This document shows positions 35,053-41,657 of a DNA stretch of 64,000 nt, piece by piece. The notes below the pieces were generated by a model. That model had not been told where the DNA came from. It searched no databases and saw only the letters and a program-made list of their open reading frames with translations. This stretch comes from Sphingomonas taxi (lineage in GTDB: Bacteria > Pseudomonadota > Alphaproteobacteria > Sphingomonadales > Sphingomonadaceae), in assembly GCA_003240625.1 (NCBI GenBank), contig QFMX01000007.1, positions 112,309-176,308 on the forward strand, read 5' to 3'. The translations under genes and the position numbers were made by a program. Within the stretch, counting starts at the first letter, position 1; every line of letters begins with the position of its first letter.

Positions 35053-35101
35053 TATCATAGCCATGCGGGGACGCAACGGGATTTTTGGGGATTGGACGGA
35101 T
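35053..35101 (-). promoter_or_regulatory. Candidate MraZ operator and mraZ promoter region
   Basis: On the plus strand, GGG triplets begin at 35068, 35078 and 35088, each followed by A, and a fourth partial box (CGGAT) follows at 35097. The exact 10-bp spacing is what MraZ-binding repeats show in other bacteria. A TATGAT-like sequence on the minus strand at 35054-35059 could be the -10 element; no good -35 is seen. The boxes lie about 100-160 bp before the mraZ start. Confidence 0.5.
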
Positions 35102-35261
35102 TTCACGCCGATTTCGACGTTCAGTCCGGGGGCAGTCCGGGGGAATTTGCTCGCAGATTGGATGTTACCTGCTGCAGAGCGCGATCAGTCCTGGGGAAAT
35201 TCGGGGATGGCCGAGAGGGCAGCGCCTGCCCCGCGGCCGGCGACCGCGAGGGCGCGCCACC

Positions 35262-35400
35262 CGTCATCAAAGGATGACGCTCGCCCCTCCCTGAAAGGGA
35301 GGGGTCGGGGGTGGGTCGGCTTCCGCATGATCGACCGCCAGTGACCAAAGCGGACCAACCCACCCCCAGCCCCTCCCTTTCAGGGAGGGGAGCGAGATAC
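35262..35400. repeat. Palindromic element, family E, full copy 1
   Basis: The left arm CCCCTCCCTGAAAGGGAGGG then GTCGGGGGTGGGT and the right arm ACCCACCCCCAGCCCCTCCC then TTTCAGGGAGGGG are inverted. It is bordered by the phrase GTCATCAAAGGATGACG, itself a small palindrome, and by AGCGAGATACTGCGGC, both of which recur with the later copies. Confidence 0.88.
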
Positions 35401-35419
35401 TGCGGCGCTACGCTGGCGA

Positions 35420-35519
35420 TTACTGTGCGGGAGCCTGCACGTTCGCGCTCGGTGCCACACCCATCTCCGCGAACGGCTCGCCCGAGCCGGCCACCGCGAC
35501 GCTGTCAGAATCGACCATG
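35420..35519 (-). pseudogene. Duplicated 3' tail of the 35929-36198 gene, copy 1
   Basis: About 100 bp nearly identical to the 3' end of the small membrane-protein gene, with the same codons for VAGSGEPFAEMGVAPSANVQ and the same TAA stop. It has no membrane segment and no ribosome binding site of its own, so it is best read as a remnant of a tandem duplication. Confidence 0.8.
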
Positions 35520-35520
35520 A

Positions 35521-35611
35521 GCGCTCGTCCCTCGGAGGGCGAAACGAGGGCGCCCCACACGTCATCAAAGGATGACGCTCTCCCCTCCCTGAAAGGGAGG
35601 GGAGCGAGATA
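35521..35611. repeat. Family E element, single-arm copy 2, with its border
   Basis: The border (GCGCTCGTCCCTCGGAGGGC then GAAACGAGGGCGC, followed by GTCATCAAAGGATGACG) leads into only one arm, TCCCCTCCCTGAAAGGGAGG then GGAGCGAGATACTGCGGC. The second arm and the centre are missing, which makes this unit 85 bp shorter than the next one. Confidence 0.82.
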
Positions 35612-35631
35612 CTGCGGCACTATGCTGGCAA

Positions 35632-35731
35632 TTACTGTGCGACAGCCTGCACGTTTGCGCTCGGTGCCACGCCCATCTCCGCGAGCGGCTCGCCGGAGCC
35701 AGCCACCACGACGCTGTCAGAATCGACCATG
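35632..35731 (-). pseudogene. Duplicated 3' tail of the 35929-36198 gene, copy 2
   Basis: Same content as copy 1 (SVVVAGSGEPLAEMGVAPSA with its TAA stop). Spacing to copy 1 is 212 bp and to the parent gene 297 bp. A few substitutions, such as CAG-GCT-GTC giving QAVAQ at the end instead of QAPAQ, show that the copies have begun to drift. Confidence 0.8.
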
Positions 35732-35790
35732 AGCGCTTGTCCCTCGGAGGGCGAAACGAGGGCGCGCCTCTCGTCATCAAAATACGACGC

Positions 35791-35910
35791 TCTCCCCTCC
35801 CTGGAAGGGAGGGGTCGGGGGTGGGTCGGCCCGATCGAGCCGCAACGCCGGGCCATGCGGAAACCAACCCACCCCCAGCCCCTCCCTTCCAGGGAGGGGA
35901 GCGAGATACT
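35791..35910. repeat. Palindromic element, family E, full copy 3
   Basis: Both arms are present: CTCCCCTCCCTGGAAGGGAG then GGGTCGGGGGTGGGT, and ACCCACCCCCAGCCCCTCCC then TTCCAGGGAGGGG. Compared with copy 1, AAA/TTT at the hairpin tips has become GAA/TTC in both arms, a matched change. The gap from mraZ to this gene (about 960 bp) holds the operator candidate and these three units. Confidence 0.88.
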
Positions 35911-35928
35911 GCGGCGCTACGCTGGTAA

Positions 35929-36198
35929 TTACTGTGCGGGAGCCTGAACGTTTGCGCTCGGTGCCACACCCATCTCCGCGAGCGGCTCGCCCGAGCCGGC
36001 CACCGCGACGCTGTTCGAAACGACCATGTTCGCTACTACGTCCGCCTGCGCGGTACCCGCGGTGGCGACCGGTCGTTCGCGATTCGTCGAACCGATGATC
36101 GCACTCGCCAGTCCGATCAGCAGCACGACCGCCGCCAGGCCGATCATCCCGACCTTGATGCGCTGCATGGTCTGCGAGGGTTCGTGAGGTACCTTCAT
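35929..36198 (-). CDS. Small single-span membrane protein, parent of the duplicated tails
   Basis: This 89-residue protein starts MKVPHEPSQTMQRIKVGMIG, has one membrane helix at about residues 16-36 (VGMIGLAAVVLLIGLASAII), and a short periplasmic tail rich in Ala, Val and Ser (VAGSGEPLAEMGVAPSANVQ, then APAQ). The ATG at 36198 follows AAGATG; the ribosome binding site is weak. It lies 71 bp after cysteine synthase on the same strand. I do not recognise the family. Its 3' end is present twice more just downstream. Confidence 0.7.
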   Translation of the reverse strand: MKVPHEPSQTMQRIKVGMIGLAAVVLLIGLASAIIGSTNRERPVATAGTAQADVVANMVVSNSVAVAGSGEPLAEMGVAPSANVQAPAQ

Positions 36199-36269
36199 CT
36201 TACCGCGTTCCGATACCCGACCACCGCCCGCCTGTCGATGCCGGGGCTGTTTTCCGCCGGGCTGGACGC

Positions 36270-37238
36270 TCAAGCGAGGCCCTTCGCCTCGCGCCACGCC
36301 GGATCATACAGCGTCGAAAGATAGCGAAATCCGGTGTCGCACAGAATGGTTGCGATCCGCTTGCCCGGTCCCAGATGCCGTGCCAGCGCCACCGCGCCGG
36401 CGACGTTGATGCCCGACGAGAGACCGAGGCACAGCCCTTCCTCGTCGAGCAGGCGGCGGACCCAAGCATAGCCCTCCTGGTCGGAAATCCGGAACTGCGT
36501 GTCAATCGGCGCGCCCTCGAGATTGGCGGTGATACGCCCCTGCCCAATCCCCTCGGCGACCGACGATCCCTCGGACTTCAGCTCGCCGTGCGCATAATAG
36601 TTATACAGCGCCGCGCCGTGCGGATCGGTGAGCGCGATGCAGACGCTTTCGTCCTTCGCCTTCAGCCCCAGGCCGACTCCGGCGATCGTCCCGCCGGTTC
36701 CGGCCGCGCAGGTGAAGCCGTCGACTTGCCCCTCCATCTGCGCCCAGATCTCTTCGGCCGTACCAACGATGTGCGCGCGCCGATTGGCGGTGTTGTCGAA
36801 CTGGTTCGCCCAGATCGCGCCCGGCGTCTCCTCGGCGATCCGCCGCGAGGTATGGACGAAATGGCAGGGCGAGGAGAAGGCGGCGGCGGGGACCAGTACC
36901 AGTTCGGCACCCAGCGCGCGCAACGTGTCCATCTTCTCGCGGCTCTGCGTCTCGGGCATGACGATGATCGTCTTGTAGCCCTTCGCGTTGGCGACCAGCG
37001 CGAGGCCGATCCCGGTATTGCCCGCAGTCCCCTCGACGATCGTGCCGCCGGGCTGGAGCAACCCGCGCTGCTCGGCGTCCTCGACGATGAACAGCGCGGC
37101 GCGATCCTTCACCGACGCACCGGGGTTGGTGTATTCGCACTTGCCGAAGATATCGCAGCCGGTGGCGTCGCTGGGTCCCTTCAGCCGGACCAGGGGAGTA
37201 TTGCCGATAAGGGCGAGCGTGTCGGGTGTCGTTTGCAT
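36270..37238 (-). CDS. cysK: Cysteine synthase A-type PLP enzyme
   Basis: This 322-residue PLP-dependent enzyme condenses O-acetylserine with sulfide. The lysine that binds PLP is K44 in NPGASVKDRAA; the substrate loop is EGTAGNTGIGLA and the phosphate loop GTGGTIAGVG. It has TAGNTG in place of the more common TSGNTG, a variant seen in other members. The ATG at 37238 begins MQTTPDTLALIGNTPLVRLK, an ideal start. Cystathionine beta-synthase-like activity cannot be excluded by sequence reading. Confidence 0.92.
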   Translation of the reverse strand: MQTTPDTLALIGNTPLVRLKGPSDATGCDIFGKCEYTNPGASVKDRAALFIVEDAEQRGLLQPGGTIVEGTAGNTGIGLALVANAKGYKTIIVMPETQSREKMDTLRALGAELVLVPAAAFSSPCHFVHTSRRIAEETPGAIWANQFDNTANRRAHIVGTAEEIWAQMEGQVDGFTCAAGTGGTIAGVGLGLKAKDESVCIALTDPHGAALYNYYAHGELKSEGSSVAEGIGQGRITANLEGAPIDTQFRISDQEGYAWVRRLLDEEGLCLGLSSGINVAGAVALARHLGPGKRIATILCDTGFRYLSTLYDPAWREAKGLA

Positions 37239-37527
37239 CGTCGATATGTGGCGCCGCGACCCGCCCGGAGCAAGCGAGGGAAAGTTTGCGCCGTTAAACG
37301 CGTCGCTGACCCAGCCCGGATACCCCCGCCCCGCCCCCAGGTCCCGATTGGTTTCGTTCGATTTTCACCACGTCCATTTGCCGTAATGACATCGCCGACG
37401 CGCCAATCTACCAGTCGCGCTGTAATAAAACAGCGTGGAACGAAGCCTAACCTATGTTAATTCACGCGACTTGGTCTCGCCGCTCTCGACCATGCGAAGC
37501 GGCCGTTGCCTGCAGGGGGTAGTCACC

Positions 37528-37692
37528 GTGGAAACTTATCTGGATGCCTTGGCCCTGTTGCGGGAAGCGTTGGCCATGATGGAGGCGGTCGGCGATACGC
37601 TGATCGCGGCGCATATCGCGACTCCGCTGGCCCTGCTCGAAGATCGGGTGGCGGCACAGAACGGCATCGCCGAACGGGATGACCCGGCCTGA
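37528..37692 (+). CDS. Small helical hypothetical protein (54 aa)
   Basis: Starting at GTG 37528 behind AGGGGG, it encodes METYLDALALLREALAMMEA then a second helical stretch (VGDTLIAAHIATPLALLEDR). This two-helix pattern is regular and strongly coding-like, whereas the frame upstream to 37435 is not. It is divergent from cysteine synthase. I do not recognise a function; the size and pattern fit small sphingomonad proteins of unknown role. Confidence 0.6.
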   Translation: METYLDALALLREALAMMEAVGDTLIAAHIATPLALLEDRVAAQNGIAERDDPA

Positions 37693-37871
37693 TTCCCCCG
37701 GGCGGGCTCCACCGGCCTGATTTTATCGCGCGAATTGGTATCAGTGGTCGTGATACCCCTCCGGTTCGTCACCGGTAGGCACCCGTTCGTCGCGCGTTGG
37801 TCGCTGGCCGTGGTGGGAAAGGGCCATAAACCTTGACGCTCCATGCTGCATGCGCGAAGCGAGATTCCGTT

Positions 37872-38255
37872 ATGAAGATCCTCCCCATCTCCGCCGTTGC
37901 CGCGCTGCTTGCGCTGGCCGCCTGCAACTCCCAGCCCGCCGCGCCCGAGGTGGTGGATACCAATCCCGATCCGATGGCGAACACGCTGGCCAACGCCGCG
38001 CCGGTCGAGCTGCCGCCCGCGATCAAGTCCGAGGTCACGCTGCGCTGCAAGGACAACAGCCTGCTCTACGTGACGTTCTTCCAGGGCGACAAGCAGGCTC
38101 GGGTCCGTACCAAGAAGGACGGTACCGCAACCACGCTGAAGTCGGACGTCGCCGGCGCGCCGATGACCGCCGAGGGCGGCTGGTCGATGACCGGTGACGA
38201 CGCCAAGGTGACGCTGACCGCACCGGGCAAGTCGGCCCAGATCTGCCACGCGTGA
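37872..38255 (+). CDS. Lipoprotein with MliC-like domain
   Basis: This 127-residue protein has a lipoprotein signal (MKILPISAVAALLALAAC, cysteine at 18). The mature part has a two-cysteine beta domain with VTLRCKDNSLLYVTFFQGDK, GWSMTGDDAKVTLTAPG and a final QICHA. This resembles the membrane-bound lysozyme inhibitor (MliC/PliC) fold, with the second cysteine near the end, but the conserved SGxxY loop is not clear, so the call is tentative. A strong terminator follows. Confidence 0.7.
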   Translation: MKILPISAVAALLALAACNSQPAAPEVVDTNPDPMANTLANAAPVELPPAIKSEVTLRCKDNSLLYVTFFQGDKQARVRTKKDGTATTLKSDVAGAPMTAEGGWSMTGDDAKVTLTAPGKSAQICHA

Positions 38256-38306
38256 TCTAGGCGCCTGATCTAACCGCCTGATTTAGGCGCTATATCGATA
38301 GTCCTG

Positions 38307-38339
38307 ACGGCCGGCGGATCATCCGCCGGCCGTTTTTCT
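38307..38339 (+). terminator. Intrinsic terminator of the lipoprotein gene
   Basis: ACGGCCGGCGGAT and ATCCGCCGGCCGT form a perfect stem of about 12 bp with a tiny loop, followed at once by TTTTTCTT. This is the clearest rho-independent terminator in the window. Confidence 0.93.
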
Positions 38340-38389
38340 TTGTGTCGCACGCTCTTGCCCTCGCCGCCGCGGACCGGCACCGTAGCGGC

Positions 38390-39100
38390 ATGGCAACAGT
38401 CGCGATCTACAGCCTCAAGGGCGGCGTCGGGAAGACGACGCTTTCGGTGAACCTGGCGTGGTGCGCGGCAACCTTGTCCGCCCGCCGCACCCTGCTCTGG
38501 GACCTCGACCCGCAGGCCGCCTCGACCTGGGTGCTCGGGGGTGCGAATAGGGTCGACCAGGCGCAGGCGATGTTCTCGAAGGACGTCGCCGTCACCAAGC
38601 AGGCGCGGCCGACCGCCTATCCCCACCTCGATCTGATCGCCGCCGATGCGTCGTTGCGCGGGCTCGACCAGCTGTTCCACGATCTCGACAAGAAGAAGCG
38701 CCTCGCCAAGCTGCTCGCCGACCTGAAGGCCTATGACCGCGTGATCCTCGACTGCCCGCCCGGCCTGACCGAGACCGCGGACCAGGTGATGCGCGCCGCC
38801 GACCTGATCGTCATCCCGGTGATCCCCTCCCCGCTCTCGACCCGCGCATACGACGCGGTCGTCCAGCATCTCGGCGGTCGCACGCCGCTGCTCCCCGTCC
38901 ACGTCATGGTCGACAAACGTCGCGCGCTGCATGCGGACGCCCTGGCACGCCATCCCGACTGGCCGGTCATCCCGATGGCGAGCGGGATCGAGTCGATGGC
39001 GGTCAAGCGTGCCCCGGTCGGCGTGTTCGCCCCGAAATCCGCCGCTGCGCTCGCGTTCGCGGACCTCTGGCGCCGGATCGAACATCGGCTGACCGCATGA
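38390..39100 (+). CDS. ParA/MinD-family ATPase
   Basis: This 236-residue protein has the deviant Walker A KGGVGKTT at residues 10-17, the switch LLWDLDPQAASTW, and Walker B RVILDCPPGL. It lacks any partner ParB gene nearby and has no N-terminal helix-turn-helix, so it is not the chromosome-partition ParA, which sits near the origin. It may position a protein or complex other than DNA. It overlaps aat by ATGA, which suggests a shared transcript, though aat has no known link to such ATPases. Confidence 0.85.
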   Translation: MATVAIYSLKGGVGKTTLSVNLAWCAATLSARRTLLWDLDPQAASTWVLGGANRVDQAQAMFSKDVAVTKQARPTAYPHLDLIAADASLRGLDQLFHDLDKKKRLAKLLADLKAYDRVILDCPPGLTETADQVMRAADLIVIPVIPSPLSTRAYDAVVQHLGGRTPLLPVHVMVDKRRALHADALARHPDWPVIPMASGIESMAVKRAPVGVFAPKSAAALAFADLWRRIEHRLTA

Positions 39101-39828
39101 GCGATATTTTAGACCCACAGCTCGTGCTCGGCGCCTATTCGGTCGGTGTGTTCCCGATGGCCGACAGCCGCGACGCCGCCAGCGTCTACTGGGTCGAGCC
39201 GCGCCGCCGCGCGGTGCTCCCGCTCGACGGTTTCCAGCTCTCGCGCTCGCTCAGGAAGACGATCGCCGCCGACCGCTTCCAGGTCACCGTCGACACCGCC
39301 TTCGACCGCGTCGTGCAATTGTGCGCCGAAAGCGTCGAGGGCCGCCCCGAGACTTGGATCAACGACGGTATCGAGCGCGTCTTCCAGACACTCCACGCGA
39401 TGGGGTTCGCGCACTCGGTCGAATGCTGGGACGGCGGCAAGCTGGTCGGCGGGCTCTACGGCCTGTCGCTCGGCCGCGCGTTCTTCGGCGAGAGCATGGT
39501 CAGCCGCGCCACCGACGCGTCGAAGGTCGCGCTCGCGCACCTCGTCGCACGGCTCCGCGCCGGCGGCTTCACCCTGCTCGATTGCCAGTTCCAGACCTCC
39601 CACCTCGCCTCGCTCGGCGCGATCGAGATCGACCGGGCGGACTACGTCGCGTTGCTGGGCTCGGCGCTCGACGGTGCGCTCAAGCCGTCGTCCGCCGCCG
39701 GGGCAGCCTCGGCAGCCGGCGATTTCCGTGCGCTCGATCGCTTGGCGGGCAAGGCTTCGGCGGGCGGTGCGGTATCGGGGCCGGTCGCCGGGAAAGTCAT
39801 CGCGCAGCTCTTGGTCCAGACGTCGTAG
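39097..39828 (+). CDS. aat: Leucyl/phenylalanyl-tRNA--protein transferase
   Basis: This 243-residue enzyme adds Leu or Phe to N-terminal Arg or Lys residues, marking proteins for ClpS/ClpAP. Family motifs are GVFPMADSRD, YWVEPRRRAVLPLD, SVECWDGGKLVGGLYG and GESMVSRATDASKVAL, then LLDCQFQTSHLASLG. The last 45 residues are Ala and Gly rich and overlap the convergent DUF2155 gene by 187 bp. It overlaps the ParA-like gene by 4 nt at its start. Confidence 0.95.
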   Translation: MSDILDPQLVLGAYSVGVFPMADSRDAASVYWVEPRRRAVLPLDGFQLSRSLRKTIAADRFQVTVDTAFDRVVQLCAESVEGRPETWINDGIERVFQTLHAMGFAHSVECWDGGKLVGGLYGLSLGRAFFGESMVSRATDASKVALAHLVARLRAGGFTLLDCQFQTSHLASLGAIEIDRADYVALLGSALDGALKPSSAAGAASAAGDFRALDRLAGKASAGGAVSGPVAGKVIAQLLVQTS

Positions 39829-40298
39829 ACCGGATGCTGCACCGCGTTCAGCGCGGGGCGTTCCTTGTAGAGCCAGCCCGAGAACGTCCGCCGCCAACGC
39901 GTGTCGACGCCGCGCACCAGCACCTGCACGAACGCACCGGTCAGCTGCTCCTGCTCCCATGGCGCGGTCTGTTCGCACGCCCGCAGCCGCAGCACGACAT
40001 CGCCCATCCGCGTCGCCTGGCCGGGCTTGAGCGTCACTTCGCGGGTTTCGCCGTTACGCTTGTTGAGCAGGCCCAGCACCGCGACGCGCTGCGCCATCGG
40101 CGTGCCGCCATTGGCAATCGCTGCGGCACCGGTCTCGATCGTCTCGATCGAGGAATTGCCGGCGTCGTCCGCGCCCGGCAGCTCCTGCTGGACCGCGGCA
40201 ACCGGCGTCGCAGGCGTGGTGAGCGCGCGGTATCCGAACCAGCCGCCCACCGCCAACGCCACGACCAACACGGCCGCGGCGAGCCAGCGCATGATCAC
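39642..40298 (-). CDS. DUF2155 domain protein, probable complex I-linked exported protein
   Basis: This 218-residue protein has a hydrophobic signal or anchor at about residues 5-23, then the DUF2155 domain with RVAVLGLLNKRNGETREVTL, CEQTAPWEQ and the end HPVYDVWTKSCAMTFP. Two cysteines are conserved. The last 50 residues (Pro, Ala and Ser rich) go beyond the domain and run antisense to the end of aat. The GTG at 40298 overlaps the NDUFA12 stop; ATG at 40292 is an alternative. Alphaproteobacteria usually keep this gene beside an NDUFA12-like gene, as here. Confidence 0.87.
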   Translation of the reverse strand: MIMRWLAAAVLVVALAVGGWFGYRALTTPATPVAAVQQELPGADDAGNSSIETIETGAAAIANGGTPMAQRVAVLGLLNKRNGETREVTLKPGQATRMGDVVLRLRACEQTAPWEQEQLTGAFVQVLVRGVDTRWRRTFSGWLYKERPALNAVQHPVYDVWTKSCAMTFPATGPDTAPPAEALPAKRSSARKSPAAEAAPAADDGLSAPSSAEPSNAT

Positions 40299-40687
40299 CC
40301 TTCGGGCGTCCAGGCTTCGTAGTCACCCGTCGCGGTGGCGCGCTTGCCACCCTTTTCGAGCGCACCGGCGGGACGATAGGCGAGCGCGGTACCGGTCATG
40401 TTCGGCACCGCTGGCTTCTGCCAGGTGCGGACCGGCGGCAGCGCGCGATCGGGCACGTCGTCGACCTGATGATGCAGCCAGCTGAACCACGCGGGAGGGA
40501 CCCGGCTGGCGTCGGTCGCGCCTTGGTAGATCACCCAGCGGCGCGGGTTGCCCGCGGTGTCCTTGCCACCCTGGTAATAGACGTTGCCGAGCGCGTCCTC
40601 CCCCATCTTCGCCATGCTGCGCAGGCCGAATTTGGTGCCGAGGGTGGCGCCGTTCCACCACGTGAATGTCGATGCGAGAAAGCCCAT
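40295..40687 (-). CDS. NADH:ubiquinone oxidoreductase NDUFA12-family subunit
   Basis: This 130-residue homologue of the mitochondrial complex I accessory subunit NDUFA12 (B17.2) is found in alphaproteobacteria. It shows GEDALGNVYYQGGKD, RRWVIYQGATDASRVPPAWF, WLHHQVDDVP and WQKPAVPNMTGT. It is expected on the peripheral arm of complex I, whose main genes are not in this window. It is coupled to the DUF2155 gene by a GTGA overlap. Confidence 0.92.
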   Translation of the reverse strand: MGFLASTFTWWNGATLGTKFGLRSMAKMGEDALGNVYYQGGKDTAGNPRRWVIYQGATDASRVPPAWFSWLHHQVDDVPDRALPPVRTWQKPAVPNMTGTALAYRPAGALEKGGKRATATGDYEAWTPEG

Positions 40688-40760
40688 GCGCCGCGCTTAA
40701 CCCGAGTGGGGGCGGGCTTCAACCATGATGATGGGAAGGCGCGCGTGTAACGTCTTGGAA

Positions 40761-40886
40761 GATCCTCCCCCGCAAGGGGGAGGTGGCGCCGCAGGCGACG
40801 GAGGGGGCGGACACGGAACCGAGGTATCGCCTACCTCCCCCTCCGTCAGGCTGAAGCCTGCCACCTCCCCCTTGCGGGGGAGGATC
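40761..40886. repeat. Palindromic element, family B, copy 2
   Basis: The outer stem is GATCCTCCCCCGCAAGGGGG and its inverse. The left inner hairpin is CGCCGCAGGCG; the right one (read inverted) is AGGCTTCAGCCT. It is the first of three different elements in the 469-bp gap between NDUFA12 and the DUF192 gene. Confidence 0.9.
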
Positions 40887-40941
40887 GTGAAGGTGCGCCG
40901 TAGAGACTGGGGCCCCGCCCTGCCTGCAAGCGCCCGCCCTC

Positions 40942-40995
40942 GTTCTCCCGCGAAGGCGGGAGCCCAGTCTGGGTCCCCGTCTTCGCGGGAAAACA
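40942..40995. repeat. Palindromic element, family D, copy 2
   Basis: GTTCTCCCGCGAAGGCGGGA, then GCCCAGTCTGGG, then TCCCCGTCTTCGCGGGA: almost the same as the element in the murB 5' end, here in non-coding DNA. Confidence 0.9.
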
Positions 40996-41026
40996 CTTGG
41001 CTGGAGACGTCGGCTAGCCACATGTC

Positions 41027-41132
41027 CCACCCCGGCGAAGGCCGGGGCCCAATTGGGGAACATCGCTAACGAAGGGCTGTCCGCTGTTACAGCGACCTTT
41101 CCAATTGGGCCCCGGCCTTCGCCGGGGTGGTG
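41027..41132. repeat. Palindromic element, family A, copy 3
   Basis: CCACCCCGGCGAAGGCCGGG, then GCCCAATTGG, and far end CCAATTGGGCCCCGG then CCTTCGCCGGGGTGG. Compared with copies 1 and 2 the inner CAGTTGG/CCAACTG is CAATTGG/CCAATTG, a matched change on both arms. Confidence 0.9.
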
Positions 41133-41156
41133 TAATCGATCGAACGGTTCGTGCGG

Positions 41157-41657
41157 CTATTTCGCGCCCTTGTCCCACGTCACCAGATCACCCTCGGCGA
41201 TCCCCAGTTCCGCAGCCCTGCCGCCCATCAGTTCCAGCACCGCTCCCACCGGCTCCCCCGAAGGAATCGGCGTTTCCGAGAACGGCACCGTATTCTCCGC
41301 GATCCGGGCGATCGTGCCGTCAGCGCGAATATACAGGATATCCAACGAGCTCGGCGTGTTCTTCATCCAGAAGCTCGCCGCGACCGGAGCGCCGCCGGTC
41401 GGCGGATACGGCCAGAACAGCATGCCACCGTCGGGCTTCAGGTCGGTGCGAAACATCAGCCCGCGCGCCTGCTCGTCCTGCGTCTTGGCGCTCTCCACCT
41501 CGAACGTGTGAGTCCCGTTCGTGCTCTTGATCGAGAGCGGCAACGTGGCGACGGTCGCCACATCCGATTTAGTGTCGCTGTTCATGTACGCGACACCCCC
41601 GGCGCCGACGCCCAGCGCCAGCACCCCCGCCAACACGGCCTTGGCAACAAAACTCAT
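41157..41657 (-). CDS. DUF192 family exported protein
   Basis: This 166-residue protein starts MSFVAKAVLAGVLALGVGAG, an anchor or signal at residues 5-25. The DUF192 domain follows: FEVESAKTQDEQARGLMFRT, FWMKNTPSSLDILYI, and VPFSETPIPSGEPVGAVLEL. The ATG at 41657 overlaps the cold-shock gene stop as ATGA, which supports this start and a shared transcript. The family is widespread and its role is not known. Confidence 0.9.
   Translation of the reverse strand: MSFVAKAVLAGVLALGVGAGGVAYMNSDTKSDVATVATLPLSIKSTNGTHTFEVESAKTQDEQARGLMFRTDLKPDGGMLFWPYPPTGGAPVAASFWMKNTPSSLDILYIRADGTIARIAENTVPFSETPIPSGEPVGAVLELMGGRAAELGIAEGDLVTWDKGAK

Noticed and set aside
34440..35100. CtrA-type TTAA-N7-TTAA site before mraZ
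   Set aside because: TTAA-like bases are present but the spacing does not match on either strand.
35262..35931. Possible CRISPR array because of repeated units
   Set aside because: The units are 212 and 297 bp long, contain a duplicated gene tail and palindromes, and there are no short regular spacers or cas genes.
40761..41132. Possible insertion sequence remnants
   Set aside because: No transposase-like open frame, no target duplication visible, and each element is explained by its own inverted arms.
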